64,000 nt of DNA, taken from positions 2,366,001 to 2,430,000 of the forward strand of contig CM052356.1 in assembly GCA_028551475.1 (NCBI GenBank). The letters run 5' to 3'. Every line of letters starts with the position of its first letter. Position 1 is the first letter of the stretch. The position numbers and the translations under genes were made by a program. Source of the DNA: Casuarina equisetifolia. Lineage: Eukaryota > Streptophyta > Magnoliopsida > Fagales > Casuarinaceae. Below, one piece after another: positions 1 to 11,671 of the stretch. Below the pieces are notes generated by a model that saw only the letters and a list, made by a program, of their open reading frames with translations, was not told the DNA's origin and searched no databases.

Positions 1-132
1 TGGTGATCTAAGTTTGATTGATATGAGAGTAAATTATTAATCTTTAGCTAAAAGTTGTATTAGGACCTTTCAACTTGCTTTGATATTAATGGTTAGAATC
101 ATCAAATATTCAATCAATTTTCCGGCCTTCTT

Positions 133-471
133 TTGTCAAAAAGTTACAAGAGAGTTTTCTCTTTTTGGATCTCTTGGTGGGTACCCAAAGACAATTATGA
201 TAGAATATTCAATAAGATTGAAACTCTAGATACGATTAAGGTATCCCATACGCAAGAATCGTTCAATATGATGATTCTTCACATAGTTGGACGCAAATAT
301 CAAGAAATATCATTAAATAAAGAAAAAGAAATAGTTAAGGTCATGGGTTTCCCTTCAAGGAACATGAAGAGAGAAAATCTATGTACGAACTCGATACACT
401 TGGTCATACCTAAATTTGTAGAGGGTTTCAAAGCCGTGTCTCTTCTTCCTGTCCTTTTTACCTGCTCTTAA
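133..471 (+). other. 112-codon open frame, unrecognised
   Basis: An open frame of 112 codons begins at a TTG; the first ATG in frame lies near position 267, which would leave only a short peptide. The translation shows no signal peptide, membrane segment or motif I know. Its Trp-rich start (around WISWWVP) and Lys-rich middle resemble no plant family familiar to me. It could be an exon of a gene entering from the left, a decayed transposon piece, or chance. I would not call it a gene. Confidence 0.12.
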
Positions 472-2296
472 GACTCGAAATTGGATTGGAAGGCACTAGA
501 AAAGAGTGCTTTGATGTGTAATTTCATAGGGGAGACTAAGAAAAAGCTTAGAGAAGGATCTTGCGTGACAACTTAACGTGCCTGCACTAATTGTTAGGCC
601 AAGCACGACTTCCTCCATGCCTTTTGCCATGAACTTCCTTGCATTTGCTTAAACGTGCTTTTTTGACTAGAATTTGATTGAAACCACTGCTTTTTTGCTC
701 TCGCTTTCCATCGGCCTTGCAAAGTAGGATGTTTACCAAGTCATGGGAGGCCCGAAACGGAAAAAGTTCCTATAAGGTGTCCTCTTTGAATGAGAAGAAA
801 CTCTGCAGGTCGTGAGCTGCAGTTTGAGACCCATTAAACAATAAAAATTCAACCTCTCATACTTGGTCTCAAATGGAAGAGTTCGCTGCTAAACCCAATT
901 ATCCAAATGATACTTGTTAGTGTTGGGGAGTTCAGTACGAATTAGCTTGATTGGTGTTAAAAAACTCATTTTCTTTTAGAAATTGTCTTGTAAGAAGAGA
1001 ATATATGTTTTATTTTAAAAATAACTTCTTTTAACCAAAATTTAAGTAATATTTGACCGTCTTAACATTGTTTTTAATACATATCCTTATAGATTAAGTA
1101 GTTTTATAAGTACTATGTCCCTTTTGGCGTATGAAATTTATAGCTCTCTACACTTGAATTTTAATATTATGTTAAAAAAGTGTATTTCATCCATGAAACC
1201 ACTTTTAAAGAAAAAGAATGTGTTTAATTAAATGACAGTTTAAGTTAATAGAAATACTGTCAATAAAATACTGAATAATTTATTTATGCAATTTTAAATT
1301 TATCCCCACATAACTCAATGTATGATGTGAAATGATTTAAGAAATTCAAGAAAATATCAATAATATATACATATTAGCCTTATTTATAGTGGTTGTAGTA
1401 GGGTAATGAATGATTTTGTCTATTATGATGTATTTCATATGATTCAAATCGATTGATGGTGTTTAAGTTGGTTTATTTTGACATTAATTTTAAAGTATCT
1501 GAATTTGACATTATTTTGAACATATAAACTATAAAATTAAAATCTCTAAAAATTATCTCATAAATTTAATATGTTTATCTTAATTAGTTTGAAGCTATTA
1601 GTTCACTCTTAGCACAAAACATGCGTTGCTTAAACAATAAAATAAAAACTAGCAAATAGCATATTTTTGCACTTCAATTTCTTGTAAAAAAAGGGTAATA
1701 ATGCACTACTTCTTAGCCATCTTTCTTTAATAGAATGGAAGATCATAAGAGCACCCCTTCTTCGAAACCTTTACATTTCTTTTTCCTAAAATGATGAAAT
1801 TCTTACTATGATTACGTACTGATTACTTTGTCATTGTTTAAATCTAAGTAACAACTAACTCGGGTTTTATTGTAAATTGAAATTAGTAGGGGTTAGAAGG
1901 AGAAAGATAGCTTAAAGAGACATAATATAGTTTAGAATTGTAACAGAGAGAACTAAAATACAGTTTATCATAATTACAATATTTGTAGTTATTTGTATTA
2001 TGTTAATTTAATAGTTATTTGAATAAGCTCAATATATTAAATCATGTAGAGGACTTCTTATGTATACTTTTTCATAATAACATCATTCTCTATGATAACA
2101 TTAATCTTTGGTAGAATATCCTAATTTAAGATCTAAGATATTCTAAATTTGTTCAAAAAGTATATAAATATTTTTTGATGCCATTAATGGTTGGGATATA
2201 GACTCCGCTAGCTGGCGCTCTTAATCGCGTCCAGGATGACTTTGAATGGTTACAGACCCCATAATTTGAATGAATTTTAAGTGGGCCGAGGCCACA
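472..2296. other. AT-rich gene-free stretch
   Basis: No coding frame with family resemblance on either strand. The sequence is AT-rich with many short T and A runs. Its only structure I can support is the left copy of a degraded direct repeat (1140-1446). Confidence 0.5.
1140..1446 (+). repeat. degraded direct repeat, left copy
   Basis: This stretch matches 3468-3797 in the same orientation. The best block starts at the shared words ccccacataactca (near 1303 and 3650) and runs through a common segment ending in tattatgatgtatttcatatga. The match is interrupted by indels and substitutions. The copies lie about 2.35 kb apart, with the fold-back element between them. They could be remnants of terminal repeats or two copies of a dispersed repeat; I see no tRNA primer site beside them. 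Confidence 0.55.
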
Positions 2297-2761
2297 CACA
2301 CAGATTTAGAAAAATCAATTGGTCTATAATCGAATGAATTCCAAGTTAGGATCTTTGTTTTGGAGCTTTCTCATGCTTGCTTCTTGCACGTCTTAATAGC
2401 TTCCTAGGGAACTGCCTCCAAAACAAAGATCCCAAACATCCTTCGACTGCACAATGTGGTGTAGAGGACAAGAACTTTGCTACGAGGTACCGGTGGTACA
2501 AGCCTAGATGAACATAAGTTTCAGTAAACAGGAGATGCGAAATGAAGTACAAAATTTGGGTTTTGGAATTAATGAGAATATTTTAGTTCCAATTTCTAAG
2601 TGTATTTAGGAAGATCAATTTTTAAGACCATCTCGATATGCAAGTAAACCTCAAGGGGTTATCTAAGTTTTCCTGTAAGAATTAAATTCAGTTGTTGCAA
2701 TTGCATTTGCATTTTGAAATTCATTCAACTATAAAACAATTGATTTTTCTAAATCTGTGTG
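2297..2761. repeat. fold-back (MITE-like) element with nested hairpin
   Basis: A perfect 25-nt inverted repeat pairs 2297-2321 with 2737-2761. It continues inward with about 18 of 23 matches, giving arms near 48 nt. A second perfect 17-nt inverted repeat (2349-2365 with 2416-2432) sits inside, separated by a 50-nt loop. The whole is 465 bp with no coding frame, as expected for a miniature inverted-repeat element. I see no clear target duplication, so the class is unassigned. Confidence 0.6.
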
Positions 2762-3877
2762 CTTGTAATGGAAATTTAACAAATTGCATCACTCAAATAT
2801 ACATCTTGTTAGAGAAAAATCATTTCAATTGGGATTTTGCCCAATAATCATACATCAATCATGAGTTTAAAATTAGTTTTTTTTATTAAAACATGAAAAC
2901 AAGATTGCACACCTAATTTACCTTCCATGTGATTCAATTTTTGAATTAGATCTTCACCTCTATCATTGTGAAATCATATTGACTAATAAGATGCCCAGTC
3001 AACAAGAAATTAGTGACAAAACCATGCTTAATAGAGAAGGCTGGTTATAAGGTTTTCTTTTAATGTCTAAAAACATGTGGCAGGATTATGTGTATTGTGA
3101 AGAATAAATAAGGCAACAGATGATCACACTAGAATGACTAAAATGCCCTTTAAGTGTAACAATATAAATTCTTATTCCAATGCATCTCAAAGACCTAAAA
3201 TACTAGAATTTAATACATGTATATTTAGGTATATATGTAAACAACTAAAGAGAATACCTATCCAACTCAACTCAATATCTACTAAATCAAATAATCTCAA
3301 TTGATCACAATTCTACAAAATGCACTTTGGCCTATACTAACTAGTACTAGATTTGCAATCAATGGCAATATTTATAATTACAACCTTTTGAATGAAAAAA
3401 ACTTAAGAAATTCTTACAACCTACGTACTCATCAATTATGTCATCTTTAACCAAAATTATTTCTAAATTCTAATACCATGTTAAGAAAGCATATTTCACT
3501 TGTAAAACTATTTGTAAAACGGAAGAATGTGTCTCGTTTAAAACAATTTTTAACCAAAATTTAAGTAAAATAAATACTTTCCATATAGTTCTTAATAACT
3601 TGTTCATACATTTTTAAATTTCCAACACCAGGAGTTCTAGTTTTCATCCCCACATAACTCAAACCTACAATGTGAAATAATTTGAGAAATTCAAGAAAAT
3701 ATAAATAATATATGCATATTAGCTGTATTTATAGTAGTTGTAGTATGGTAATGAATGGTTTTGTTTATTATGATGTATTTCATATGAGCCATTCCAAATA
3801 ATGGTATTTAAGTGGGTTTGCAAAGTCTCTTATGGCCTTCTCTTTTTAAATTATGACTAAAGAAAATTCTAATAAAA
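2762..3877. other. AT-rich gene-free stretch
   Basis: No coding signal on either strand. It contains the right copy of the degraded direct repeat (3468-3797). Otherwise I see nothing in it. Confidence 0.5.
3468..3797 (+). repeat. degraded direct repeat, right copy
   Basis: Partner of 1140-1446 in the same orientation. Compared with the left copy it has an extra piece before ccccacataactc and several small indels. Confidence 0.55.
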
Positions 3878-3991
3878 TACTATTAGAAATTCTAATGGGA
3901 TATTATTTGGAATACCTAATACTATTAGGAATTGTAATAGAATAATATTAGGAATCCTAGTTGAACACCTAATACTATTAGGAATCCTAAC
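3878..3991 (+). repeat. short tandem repeat upstream of the cyclin
   Basis: The word tattaggaat, or a one-base variant, occurs four times (3881, 3923, 3946, 3976), usually followed by a near-complementary tcctaat, so each unit is a small imperfect palindrome. Spacing is about 25-42 bp. The array ends roughly 140 bp before the cyclin start codon and would lie in its promoter. No regulatory factor is implied by the sequence alone. Confidence 0.5.
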
Positions 3992-4132
3992 CAAATATTG
4001 TTCAGAGTCCTATATGGGCTCCTTTCAACTCTCTAAAAAGTGTTGGCGTTGCCGGCATTGCCTCTGCTCTCTCGGAAGTCTCTAAACTTAGACGGGAATC
4101 GCTCAGAATCGCCTTCGTAAGTGAAGAAATCA

Positions 4133-4987
4133 ATGGCTGTTTATGACTTGCTCTTTGGATTACTGCAAAAGAAGGTGAAGAAAGGAGCAGAACTGAACTC
4201 CATGAAAAAGCAAGAAGAAGAAGCAGAAAGAGAAGAAAGCTTTTATGACTTTTACAAGCGCATAGAAAGGCAGACGCGAGTGAACCGGAGCTTCTTGCAG
4301 GTGGAGGAAAGAGACAATATGCTAAACTGGTTGACCAGAGCACAAGAAGGGTTCTGTATGACGCCGGATACTCTGTTTCTTGCCGTCAACATCGTTGATC
4401 GGTTTTTCTCGCAGGACTCCGTGCCCCGGTCTGAAATGAAGCTGGTGGGTACGGCTGCGCTGTCCATAGCATACAAGTATGAAGATGGATATTACCTTTC
4501 CGCAACGAAGTTCGATAAATTCCTGCTAAATTACCGCAAGTATGAAGATGAGATTATTTACAGTCAGGAGGAAATCGATTCCATGGAAGTAAAGATCCTG
4601 AGGAGGTTGGATTGGAGGCTGATGGTTCCCACAATCCACACTTTCTTGCTTCAGTTTCTCAGCGCTTGCGGGGACATCGATCCACTGTTCAAGAACTTGG
4701 CGTTCTGTTTCGGGGAGCTTGCCATGAATGATTACTCCACCACCATCTGGTACTCTCCATCTCTGATCGCCATCTCTGCTGTTTATGCTGCGGAAACCTG
4801 CATGCAGAGCAACATCCATGGCTGGGAAAAAGCTCTTGAATCCGGATATTCAAAGCGACAAATCGAACCCTGTGCACGAAAACTTCGACAATTGGCCAAG
4901 TTGAAATCCAACAGAAAGGTTGTCGAGAAATACTTTAACGACAAGACAAGGGCCGCAATTGCTCTAGCCCTCAGACGTACCTGGTGA
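4133..4987 (+). CDS. mitotic (A/B-type) cyclin, intronless, 284 aa
   Basis: Cyclins bind and activate cyclin-dependent kinases. Here a first cyclin fold spans roughly residues 38-163 (MLNWL at 63-67, VDRFFS, then KLVGTAALSIAYKYE) and a second spans 165-280 (FLLQFL, SPSLIAISAVYAA). The wording is closest to plant A/B cyclins, although the long N-terminal tail with the RxxL destruction box is missing. The first 37 residues are a short Lys/Glu-rich stretch, so the protein would not be degraded in the usual D-box manner. I chose the ATG at 4133; an in-frame GTG lies four codons earlier but is not a plant start. Plant A/B cyclin genes normally have several introns and this one has none, which fits a retrocopy or an old intronless subfamily. 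The frame is fully open. Its 3' end was copied to 13033 and 49042. Confidence 0.85.
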   Translation: MAVYDLLFGLLQKKVKKGAELNSMKKQEEEAEREESFYDFYKRIERQTRVNRSFLQVEERDNMLNWLTRAQEGFCMTPDTLFLAVNIVDRFFSQDSVPRSEMKLVGTAALSIAYKYEDGYYLSATKFDKFLLNYRKYEDEIIYSQEEIDSMEVKILRRLDWRLMVPTIHTFLLQFLSACGDIDPLFKNLAFCFGELAMNDYSTTIWYSPSLIAISAVYAAETCMQSNIHGWEKALESGYSKRQIEPCARKLRQLAKLKSNRKVVEKYFNDKTRAAIALALRRTW

Positions 4988-5792
4988 GAAAGCTTATTTG
5001 GATCGCTTTGGTTGCTCTGTTTCTAGTTAGCTTCTTTTGTTAGGAACTTTTTTTTATTTTTTTAGTGGGTAAAAGAAGATTTGAGGTGTCACAAATCTTA
5101 TCATTTAAGTAGAGATGTTCTGATAGTTTCAAATGAACTACCAAGCATGTGACAAATATATAGTCTTTGTTGAATTTTTGAATCAAAAGCAGAATTGTAA
5201 AGATAGTAAGAAATTCAAACTGTATTTACAAATAGTTATGCAATTCAATTGAAATTTTTTCACAAATTTATGATACCAAGCCAAACACTACTTTCTACAT
5301 CTATTTGTAAAAAAATTATAAATTTTAAAGATCATTAAAGTTATTTTCGATCAAAATTCTTCTATATTCTTTGAAATTGTTTCTACAAAAATACTTTCAC
5401 AATTTTTGAAGTTGTTTTCAATCAAAATTGTAGTCAAATCCTAAACTATATTTTGAAATAATTATGCAATTGAATTGAAAATTCTTTATGATACGGAGCC
5501 AAACCTTATTTTTCTACATCTATTTGTAACAAATTTATATATATATATAAAAGTCATTAATTTTTTTTTTCCATCAAAATCTTGGAAGTTGTTTTCCATC
5601 AAAACATTTACATATACCATTGCTCATTAGCCAGCAAGCTATTTCCATTCTTCAAATTTTGCAAGAAACACTAAGGAAAGAAGTTAATCTCAAAAGAGAC
5701 TCAGTTTTCCAACAAGTAAAAGACTATGTATAGGATACCCAAAAACAACTCAATCTATAATATTAAAGAGTCTTGCAAAAACTACAAAATTA
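4925..5792 (+). repeat. source segment copied into both F-box blocks
   Basis: The last codons of the cyclin plus about 800 bp of downstream AT-rich DNA recur at 13033-13800 and 49042-49858, same strand. Shared landmarks are cgagaaatactttaacgaca, the tggtgagaaagctt stop region and the block around cattagccagcaagctatt. The two distant copies share indels absent here (loss of several residues before the final Trp), so they descend from one another rather than independently from this locus. Confidence 0.8.
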
Positions 5793-6274
5793 GCCATAAT
5801 CATTTCAATACTAACTGTTTTGAGATCCAAAGATGACATACCATCTTGGTGACATCATAACGATTTTAGTTCAAACTAAATTATTTAAGATCTAAAGAAA
5901 CTAATCTCATATAGTAATAAAAAAATGTAAATACAACTAAGACTTCAAGAACCTGAATTTTCGTTAGATCTTTGAAGTCAATAGCAACTTCAAAGAATTT
6001 GATGTGTTAAACAAGTACATCCAAGATCTAGCAAGCATTTGAAACCATAGAGGAGCGTATGAGTAGCAAGCAAACAAAATTTATCAAAGAGATTATAGTA
6101 TTTCGTAATTGGATCACATGGCACATGCAATCTAAACTTGATGATCATTTGTGGTAGGCTATGATCTCTTCCTAAATCTTGGAACATAACCGACAATGGG
6201 GGAAAAAAGAAACCGTACAAGCCGGTTTTCCACATATAGGAGGCTCACATTTCAAACACCATTTCAGATTTGCT

Positions 6275-6430
6275 ACACCTTAATCACACAAGTTGGCTCT
6301 AGCAATACGGGGAAACAAAAGATATCAAAGCATGGTTTTAAACACTAAATACATAACCCACATAAATATTAGAAACCCAAAGATTCCTTTCTAGTCGTCA
6401 ATGAAGAGGCCCATTCCAACCACGATGTTC
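6275..6430 (-). pseudogene. short PHT1-derived relic
   Basis: Positions 6275-6360 resemble the region just downstream of the intact PHT1 gene (58975-59060), with the shared block ccttaatcaca then gtnggctcta. Immediately after, 6393-6430 read on the minus strand give IVVGMGLFIDD, close to PHT1 transmembrane helix 1 ([11 protein letters not shown]). The 3' flank is thus joined directly to an N-terminal piece, as in an internally deleted copy. It lies about 53 kb from the transporter cluster. Only short matches support it. Confidence 0.4.
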
Positions 6431-6514
6431 TGATCTTGCTTATAGTTTACATAACCCGATGTCCTTATATAGGCGACAAAAACATGCAACTAGCTTAAAC
6501 AACTTGCACAAAAA

Positions 6515-6780
6515 ATCAGCTGTACTCCTGCAACTTGCGTGGTAGATTTGGTAAGAAAATCCAAACCATAAAGATCTTGTAGGCTCTTCAATCTTCCAAA
6601 TATTCGGCTTGGTGTGAGGAACTTACAGATTCGTGTTCCGAACTCGTATCAGCTGTACTCCGGCAACTTGAGTGGGATATTTGATAAGACAATCCAAACT
6701 GAAAAGATCTTGTAAGCCCTTCAATCTTCCAAATATTCTTCTTGGTGTGAGGAACTTGCAGATTCGTGTTCCGAACTCGT
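6515..6780 (+). repeat. 133-bp tandem duplication
   Basis: Two units, 6515-6647 and 6648-6780, both begin atcagctgtactcc and end cgtgttccgaactcgt; a third starts at 6781 (atctgcgtac) and stops. Units differ at roughly ten to fifteen positions by eye. No coding role is apparent. Confidence 0.85.
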
Positions 6781-7225
6781 ATCTGCGTACATTCTCAAGG
6801 TTGCAAGTGCACAAACTGAATCTGAGCATTCATTACCTTCAATGTTGCAGTTATCTCTCCAAATTCGGAATTTGAAGACACAAGATATCAAATTCTATTC
6901 TATTTCACTTTTGAAAATCCAACACCCGTGTGTCACTCATTAGATGATTAACAGCTGATCCATCTTCCAGTGCTGCCACAAGGTACTTACTATATTTAAT
7001 GTGTTATATTCAAAAAAAATATTTTAGATCTGTTCCAATTTAATCAAACAAGCATGTACTTTCGAGCACATTATGAAAAGTATTAGAATGGACACGAACT
7101 AAAGAAGTCTGTAACCAAAGTGTTCTCAAAATTAGTCAAGGAGGGAGCCTTAGCCAAAAAGAAAGAGACTGAATTCAATGCTCAATTGTAGGCATAATGT
7201 GGCTCTTCCATAATGTAGAACCAAT

Positions 7226-7834
7226 TGAATTTGGTATACTAAGAAAATTATGAAAGGCTTTGAATATTATTTAGAAATCAAAATAGGAGTGGGCCAGAAA
7301 ACAACTACGGTTTGTTTCTGGCGAGTACATCACTTATATAGACATTAGCCTCACATAAAATATTGTTTTCCAAAATACAAAAGTCAAGAGTCGGTTTAGT
7401 TGGTCACATTATCCTCATCCATATCAACACCGACCATCATATATTTCCTCCAGATTATTTCTTCAAGGTCGGTGCCTTCTTCCTTAGCTTTGTTTCTTGG
7501 GTGAGTGGGCGGTGGAGCATTAGGTCTTCGGATATGGCCTCTAGATGATTCTCCAGGGTGGTATTCCTTGAAAGTTGAGTTGGTGTTGAGTTGGAGTCCA
7601 CGTTGTCCAGTGAACCTTGGCTGGTATACTTGCTTGTAACGTGCTTGTGGTGCATACAACTTGTGAGAGTGCTCATGAGTTCCTTTTGACGTAGAGTTCC
7701 AGTATCCTTCCTGCATGGGAGCTAGCGGAGAGGGTAGTCTGTTCAGTAGTGCAGCGAGTGCTCGTTTGCCTTTCTCCTCCAGTTCCTTGTTGCTTCTTTC
7801 GGCTTCTTCAAGTACTGAACCGACTACACCAACA
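7226..7834 (-). repeat. 3' LTR of copia element 1
   Basis: 609 bp, the same length as the right LTR and about 98% identical by eye. On the minus strand it starts TGTTGGTG after the purine tract and ends with CA next to flanking ccaat (7221-7225). Confidence 0.88.
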
Positions 7835-9449
7835 TTCCCTCGCAAGATTGGAGGGATGACACCAATCTTGTTCCTCAGTTCTTCAAAACGGTCTCTTGAC
7901 AGTGGCTTGGTTAATATATCTGCTAGCTGCTCACTTGATGGAACATAAGTTGTAACAATAGTACCCTGTGCTACCTTTTCTTTTACAAAATGAATGTCTA
8001 TCTCTATGTGTTTTGTTTTGCCATGCTGAACAGGGTTAACAGACATATGTAAAGCAGATAAATTGTCACAAAACATGTGAATAGGGTGATATTGACTCAC
8101 CCCAAGTGCTCTTAACAAATTCATCAACCAAACAGCCTCGACTGTACCTTCTGCCATTGCTCTGTACTCGACTTCTGCCGATGAGCGAGATACAAAGTCC
8201 TGCTTTCGAGAAGACCAGGAAATTAAGTTAGCACCCATAAACATAAAGAATCCGGTGGTGGATTTTCTAGATTGATGGCATCCTCTATAGTCAACATCGG
8301 TGAACCCATAGATAGTAGTAGGACTTTCACGGTGAAACTGTAGCCCATAGTTTGCTGTCCCTTGCAGGTATCTCAAGATACGTTTGAGCTTGTAGAAATC
8401 CTTGATCCGAGGTGCATTCATTTGCTGACACAAACGATGAACAGCTTGGCTAATATCTGGCCGTGTCTGTGAAAGATAATGCAGTGAGCCCAGGATGCTT
8501 CGGAATATTGTTGGCTGCGGCATGAAGATGTCACCGTTGGATACTGTTTCGTCCTTTACTACCATAGGTGTTGAAAGGGGTCTGCAATACATCATTTCTG
8601 CCTTCCGGAGAACATCCAGTGCATATTGATGTTGTGACAAAAATAATCCAGTTTCATTGTATGTTACCTGCAAACCAAGAATATAATGCAATTTTCCTAG
8701 GTCCTTAACGGGGAAACCAGAACCAAGTTCATCAATAAAGTCATTGATCAGTTTTGTTGTGTTTCCCGTAACAATGATGTCATCAACATATAACAGAACC
8801 CACAGTTCATTCATTCCCTTTTTATACAAAAAGAGAGATGGATCAAACACACAGCAAGTGAAACATCTTTCTAAGAGGAACGTTGAAAATCTTTCGAACG
8901 ATGCTCGGGGGACTGTTTTAGGCCATACAATGACCTATGAAGCTTGCAGACATGTCCTGGAAAACGTTGGTCAGTAAATCCTTCTGGTTGGAGCATGAAT
9001 ACAGGTTCTGACAAGTAACCGTGTAAGAAGGCGTTTTCTATGTTAAGCTGTTTGATATTCCAACCTCTGATAACAGCAAGTGAGATAACTAACCTGATTG
9101 TTGTGGGACGAACAACAGGACTATACGTTTCCAAATAATCTACACCAGCTTCTTGATGAAATCCCTTTGCTACCAAACGTGCTTTCAGTCGATCAAGAGT
9201 GCCTTGTGGAGTGAGTTTTGTTTTAAAAACCCATTTATTTCCAACTACGTTCATGGTGGGTTCTTGAGGGACAAGTGTCCAGGTTCCGGCTCTTTGAAGT
9301 GCTCTCATTTCATTGAGCATGGCTGTTTTCCAACCATCGTGTGAGAGAGCGTGTGCTATGCTATTTGGAGTGGATGGGATATTATTGGTTGCATGAAGAG
9401 CATAGCGGGGATTGGGACGTCGGATACCAGATTGGCTTCTTGTTGTCAT
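7835..9449 (-). pseudogene. copia 1 reverse transcriptase and RNase H, frameshifted
   Basis: Two overlapping frames make up the copia reverse transcriptase (about 8660-9420) and RNase H (about 7880-8350). Visible landmarks are the NKWVFKTK start block, ARLVAKGFHQ, the catalytic YVDD tetrad near 8785, and the ADILTKPL tail typical of the end of copia RNase H. The frame breaks near 8910 at a run of five C residues, where one base is missing relative to the downstream frame; the enzyme therefore ends early, before YVDD. The downstream frame reads through into the LTR because no stop precedes it. The elements are known to copy RNA into DNA inside virus-like particles; this copy should not. Confidence 0.88.
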
Positions 9450-9761
9450 TGAATGACTTCTAGAAGGAGGATCGGTTGGTGTTTGGTTGGTGGGTTCTTG
9501 AGTGGAGTTTGAATATGGATTTTGTTGAAGGGAACAAAAGTTCTTGTCGGGCTCGGAATGGAAATGAGATGAGGAGGAATCGGTGTTAAAAGGGGGTGAA
9601 AGTAGGTGTGTATGAGAGAACCCGTGTGGGGTTTCTTGTTCTAGAGCCGTATTTAAATTAGTATCATGTACTACCTCATTAATTGCGGACCCAGAATTTC
9701 CTCTCCTTCCCAGGAATTCCTCATGAAGACCTGCCAGATTTTGCGTTTCTTCTATGTATCG

Positions 9762-10690
9762 TCAGGCATGTTCTTCAGTCATATCATAGTACTGAGTGAC
9801 ATGTGTAGCTATTTCTTCGGTTTGTTCTTCTGTAGAGTGATGGAGTGGAGGTACTACCACGATATCATGATCTTGTGTCATGTCTCCTTCCGGTACTTCA
9901 ACGATGCTTTTCACGTTTTGTTCCTGAAGAGCCTTTAAATTTCTGACACTTTTATCATCCAAAGGCTGAGATTTCTTTATGTTTTGTTCTTCAAAAGGAT
10001 ATACCTGCTCATTAAACACTACGTGTCTGGATATGAATAATTTACCTGTTTGCAAGTGTAAGCATCGGTAGCCCTTGTGTTTGGTGCTGTATCCAAGGAA
10101 CACGCATGGGAGTGATTTGGAAGCTAACTTATCAGTCATCGTGGATCTTAAGCATGGGAAGCACTGCGAACCGAATACTCTAAGCGTACCGTATTCAGGA
10201 ATCCTGTTATAGAGGACTTCAAAAGGAGATTTATCATTTAATACCTTTGTCGGCAATCTATTTATCAGATAGACTGCTGTTGGTGTAGTGTAAGATTGGC
10301 TTGAGCTCTTTCTTTAGGCAACACGTACAGGTCTCCCCTTCTAGATCCCTTTAGAAGATTCTGTTGGGTGGTCAGGTCCTTGACAATAAAAGAATTTTTG
10401 TCAAAAGAGACTAAACAAGGATTATCTTCTGTCAATTTGGATATTGATAATAAATTCTGTTTACTTGCTGGAGCAACTAGAACAGGATTTAACTTTATCT
10501 TTCCTTGATTTAGTTGTCCAGAACCTATGTGGGTAATTGGAATACGTTTTCCGTTTCCAACAAATATTTCGTTAGAACCAGTATATTTTGAAAATGATGA
10601 CAAAATACTTGGCGATTCCACAATATGAGAAGATGCTCCTGAATCAGCTACCCACTCATCATTCTTAGGTTCATTGATGTGTAATGCAGC
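9762..10690 (-). pseudogene. copia 1 protease and integrase remnant
   Basis: The aspartic protease signature DSGASS is readable just upstream of 10621 on the minus strand, and the protease frame continues to about 10290. The next recognisable block, LINRLPTKVLND at about 10235-10265, is the tail of the integrase domain and lies in another frame. The zinc-binding GAG-pre-integrase motif and the catalytic integrase core that normally sit between them are absent, so several hundred bases were deleted with a junction near 10270-10300. The region after LINRLP (VFGSQCFP, VFLGYSTKHKGYRC) is normal copia linker. Without an integrase core the element depends on others for insertion. Confidence 0.85.
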
Positions 10691-10739
10691 TAGTGCTTTA
10701 GGTATGTTATCAGCTTGGAAAGAGTGATCAAATCGCTGC

Positions 10740-11651
10740 CAGCACTCAAGACCTGTATGTCCTTTCTTTTCACAAATTTAACAAGTGATAGGATGTTGAG
10801 AGAAAGGTTGAGTATCATCACCTGAGGTATTGTTCATATTGTTACCATAATTTTTCCTGATTGTAACTTCCTCTGTTGTGTTGATTGTAGGCAGTAGGTC
10901 TAAAGCCACGACCTTGAGAGGAGAATCTTTGTTGAGTTCCTCTTCCTCTATTACTTCTCCCTCCACGATTAAATCGTTGGACGGAGTATGCTGTTTTTTC
11001 ATTTGGTGTTCTAGGATTTTCCTTGGGATACCTGATAATTCGTGATTCATATGCTTGGAGTTATGAAATCACAGTGCTAAAATCAGGAATAGGTGGTCGA
11101 AACATTGCAGTTTTGAATGCTTCATAAGATACATTAAGGCTTTCAAGTAGCCTAAATGTTTTAGCAGAATCAGAAACTGGCTTACCAATAGAGCTCAATT
11201 GATTCAAGATACCTTTGAATTCTGTTAGGAAAGTTGATAGAGTTTTACCTTCCTTTCGAATGTTGTTAAGTTGAGAAAGTAGGTCGAACTCACGAGTTTC
11301 TGTTTTCTGAGCAAAATGATTTGATAGCTCGTTCCAGACTTGTGCAGATGTCTCTAGTTCAAAAATATGACCTAGAGCTTCTTCGGAGAGAGTGCTAATT
11401 ATCCATGATTTGACTAATGCATCACTTTGTGACCATGAATCAAAATCAAGATTGGGAGTTTTGGTTTCTCCAATGGTTGGGCTAGGTTTTGGTGTTTCAC
11501 CTGTAATAAAACCTAGAAGTTTTTGTGTTTGGAGGAGTGACTTGATTTGGGTCATTCAGGAGAGATAATTCCCTTCGGTGAGTTTAATTGTAACAAAGTT
11601 GCTCACATTGATGGAATTGGGAAATGGGTAGGTGTTGTTTCCACGAGCCAT
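10740..11651 (-). pseudogene. copia 1 gag with premature stops
   Basis: Gag packages element RNA. The start ATG (first base 11651) follows the primer site. The UBN2-type capsid region reads between 11555 and 11061 (VWNELSNHFAQ, KTFRLLESLN). Stops interrupt it in at least three places: near 11555, where a Trp is normal; near 11061; and inside the CCHC zinc knuckle near 10780, between its first two Cys (C-stop-I-C-E-K-K-G-H). All fit C-to-T or G-to-A changes. An Arg/Gly-rich stretch around 10850-11000 precedes the knuckle. Confidence 0.82.
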
Positions 11652-11671
11652 GGTTGGCTCCGATACCAAAT

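Larger units (their letters stand above)
5793..7225. other. gene-free stretch with relics
   Basis: No intact gene. It contains a 133-bp tandem duplication (6515-6780) and a short relic resembling the PHT1 3' region and N-terminus (6275-6430). The remainder is AT-rich and unrecognised. Confidence 0.45.

Noticed and set aside
7363-7548. Identical 61-codon plus-strand frames in both LTRs of copia 1 (also 11809-11994)
   Set aside because: They repeat only because the LTRs repeat; no similarity to any protein.
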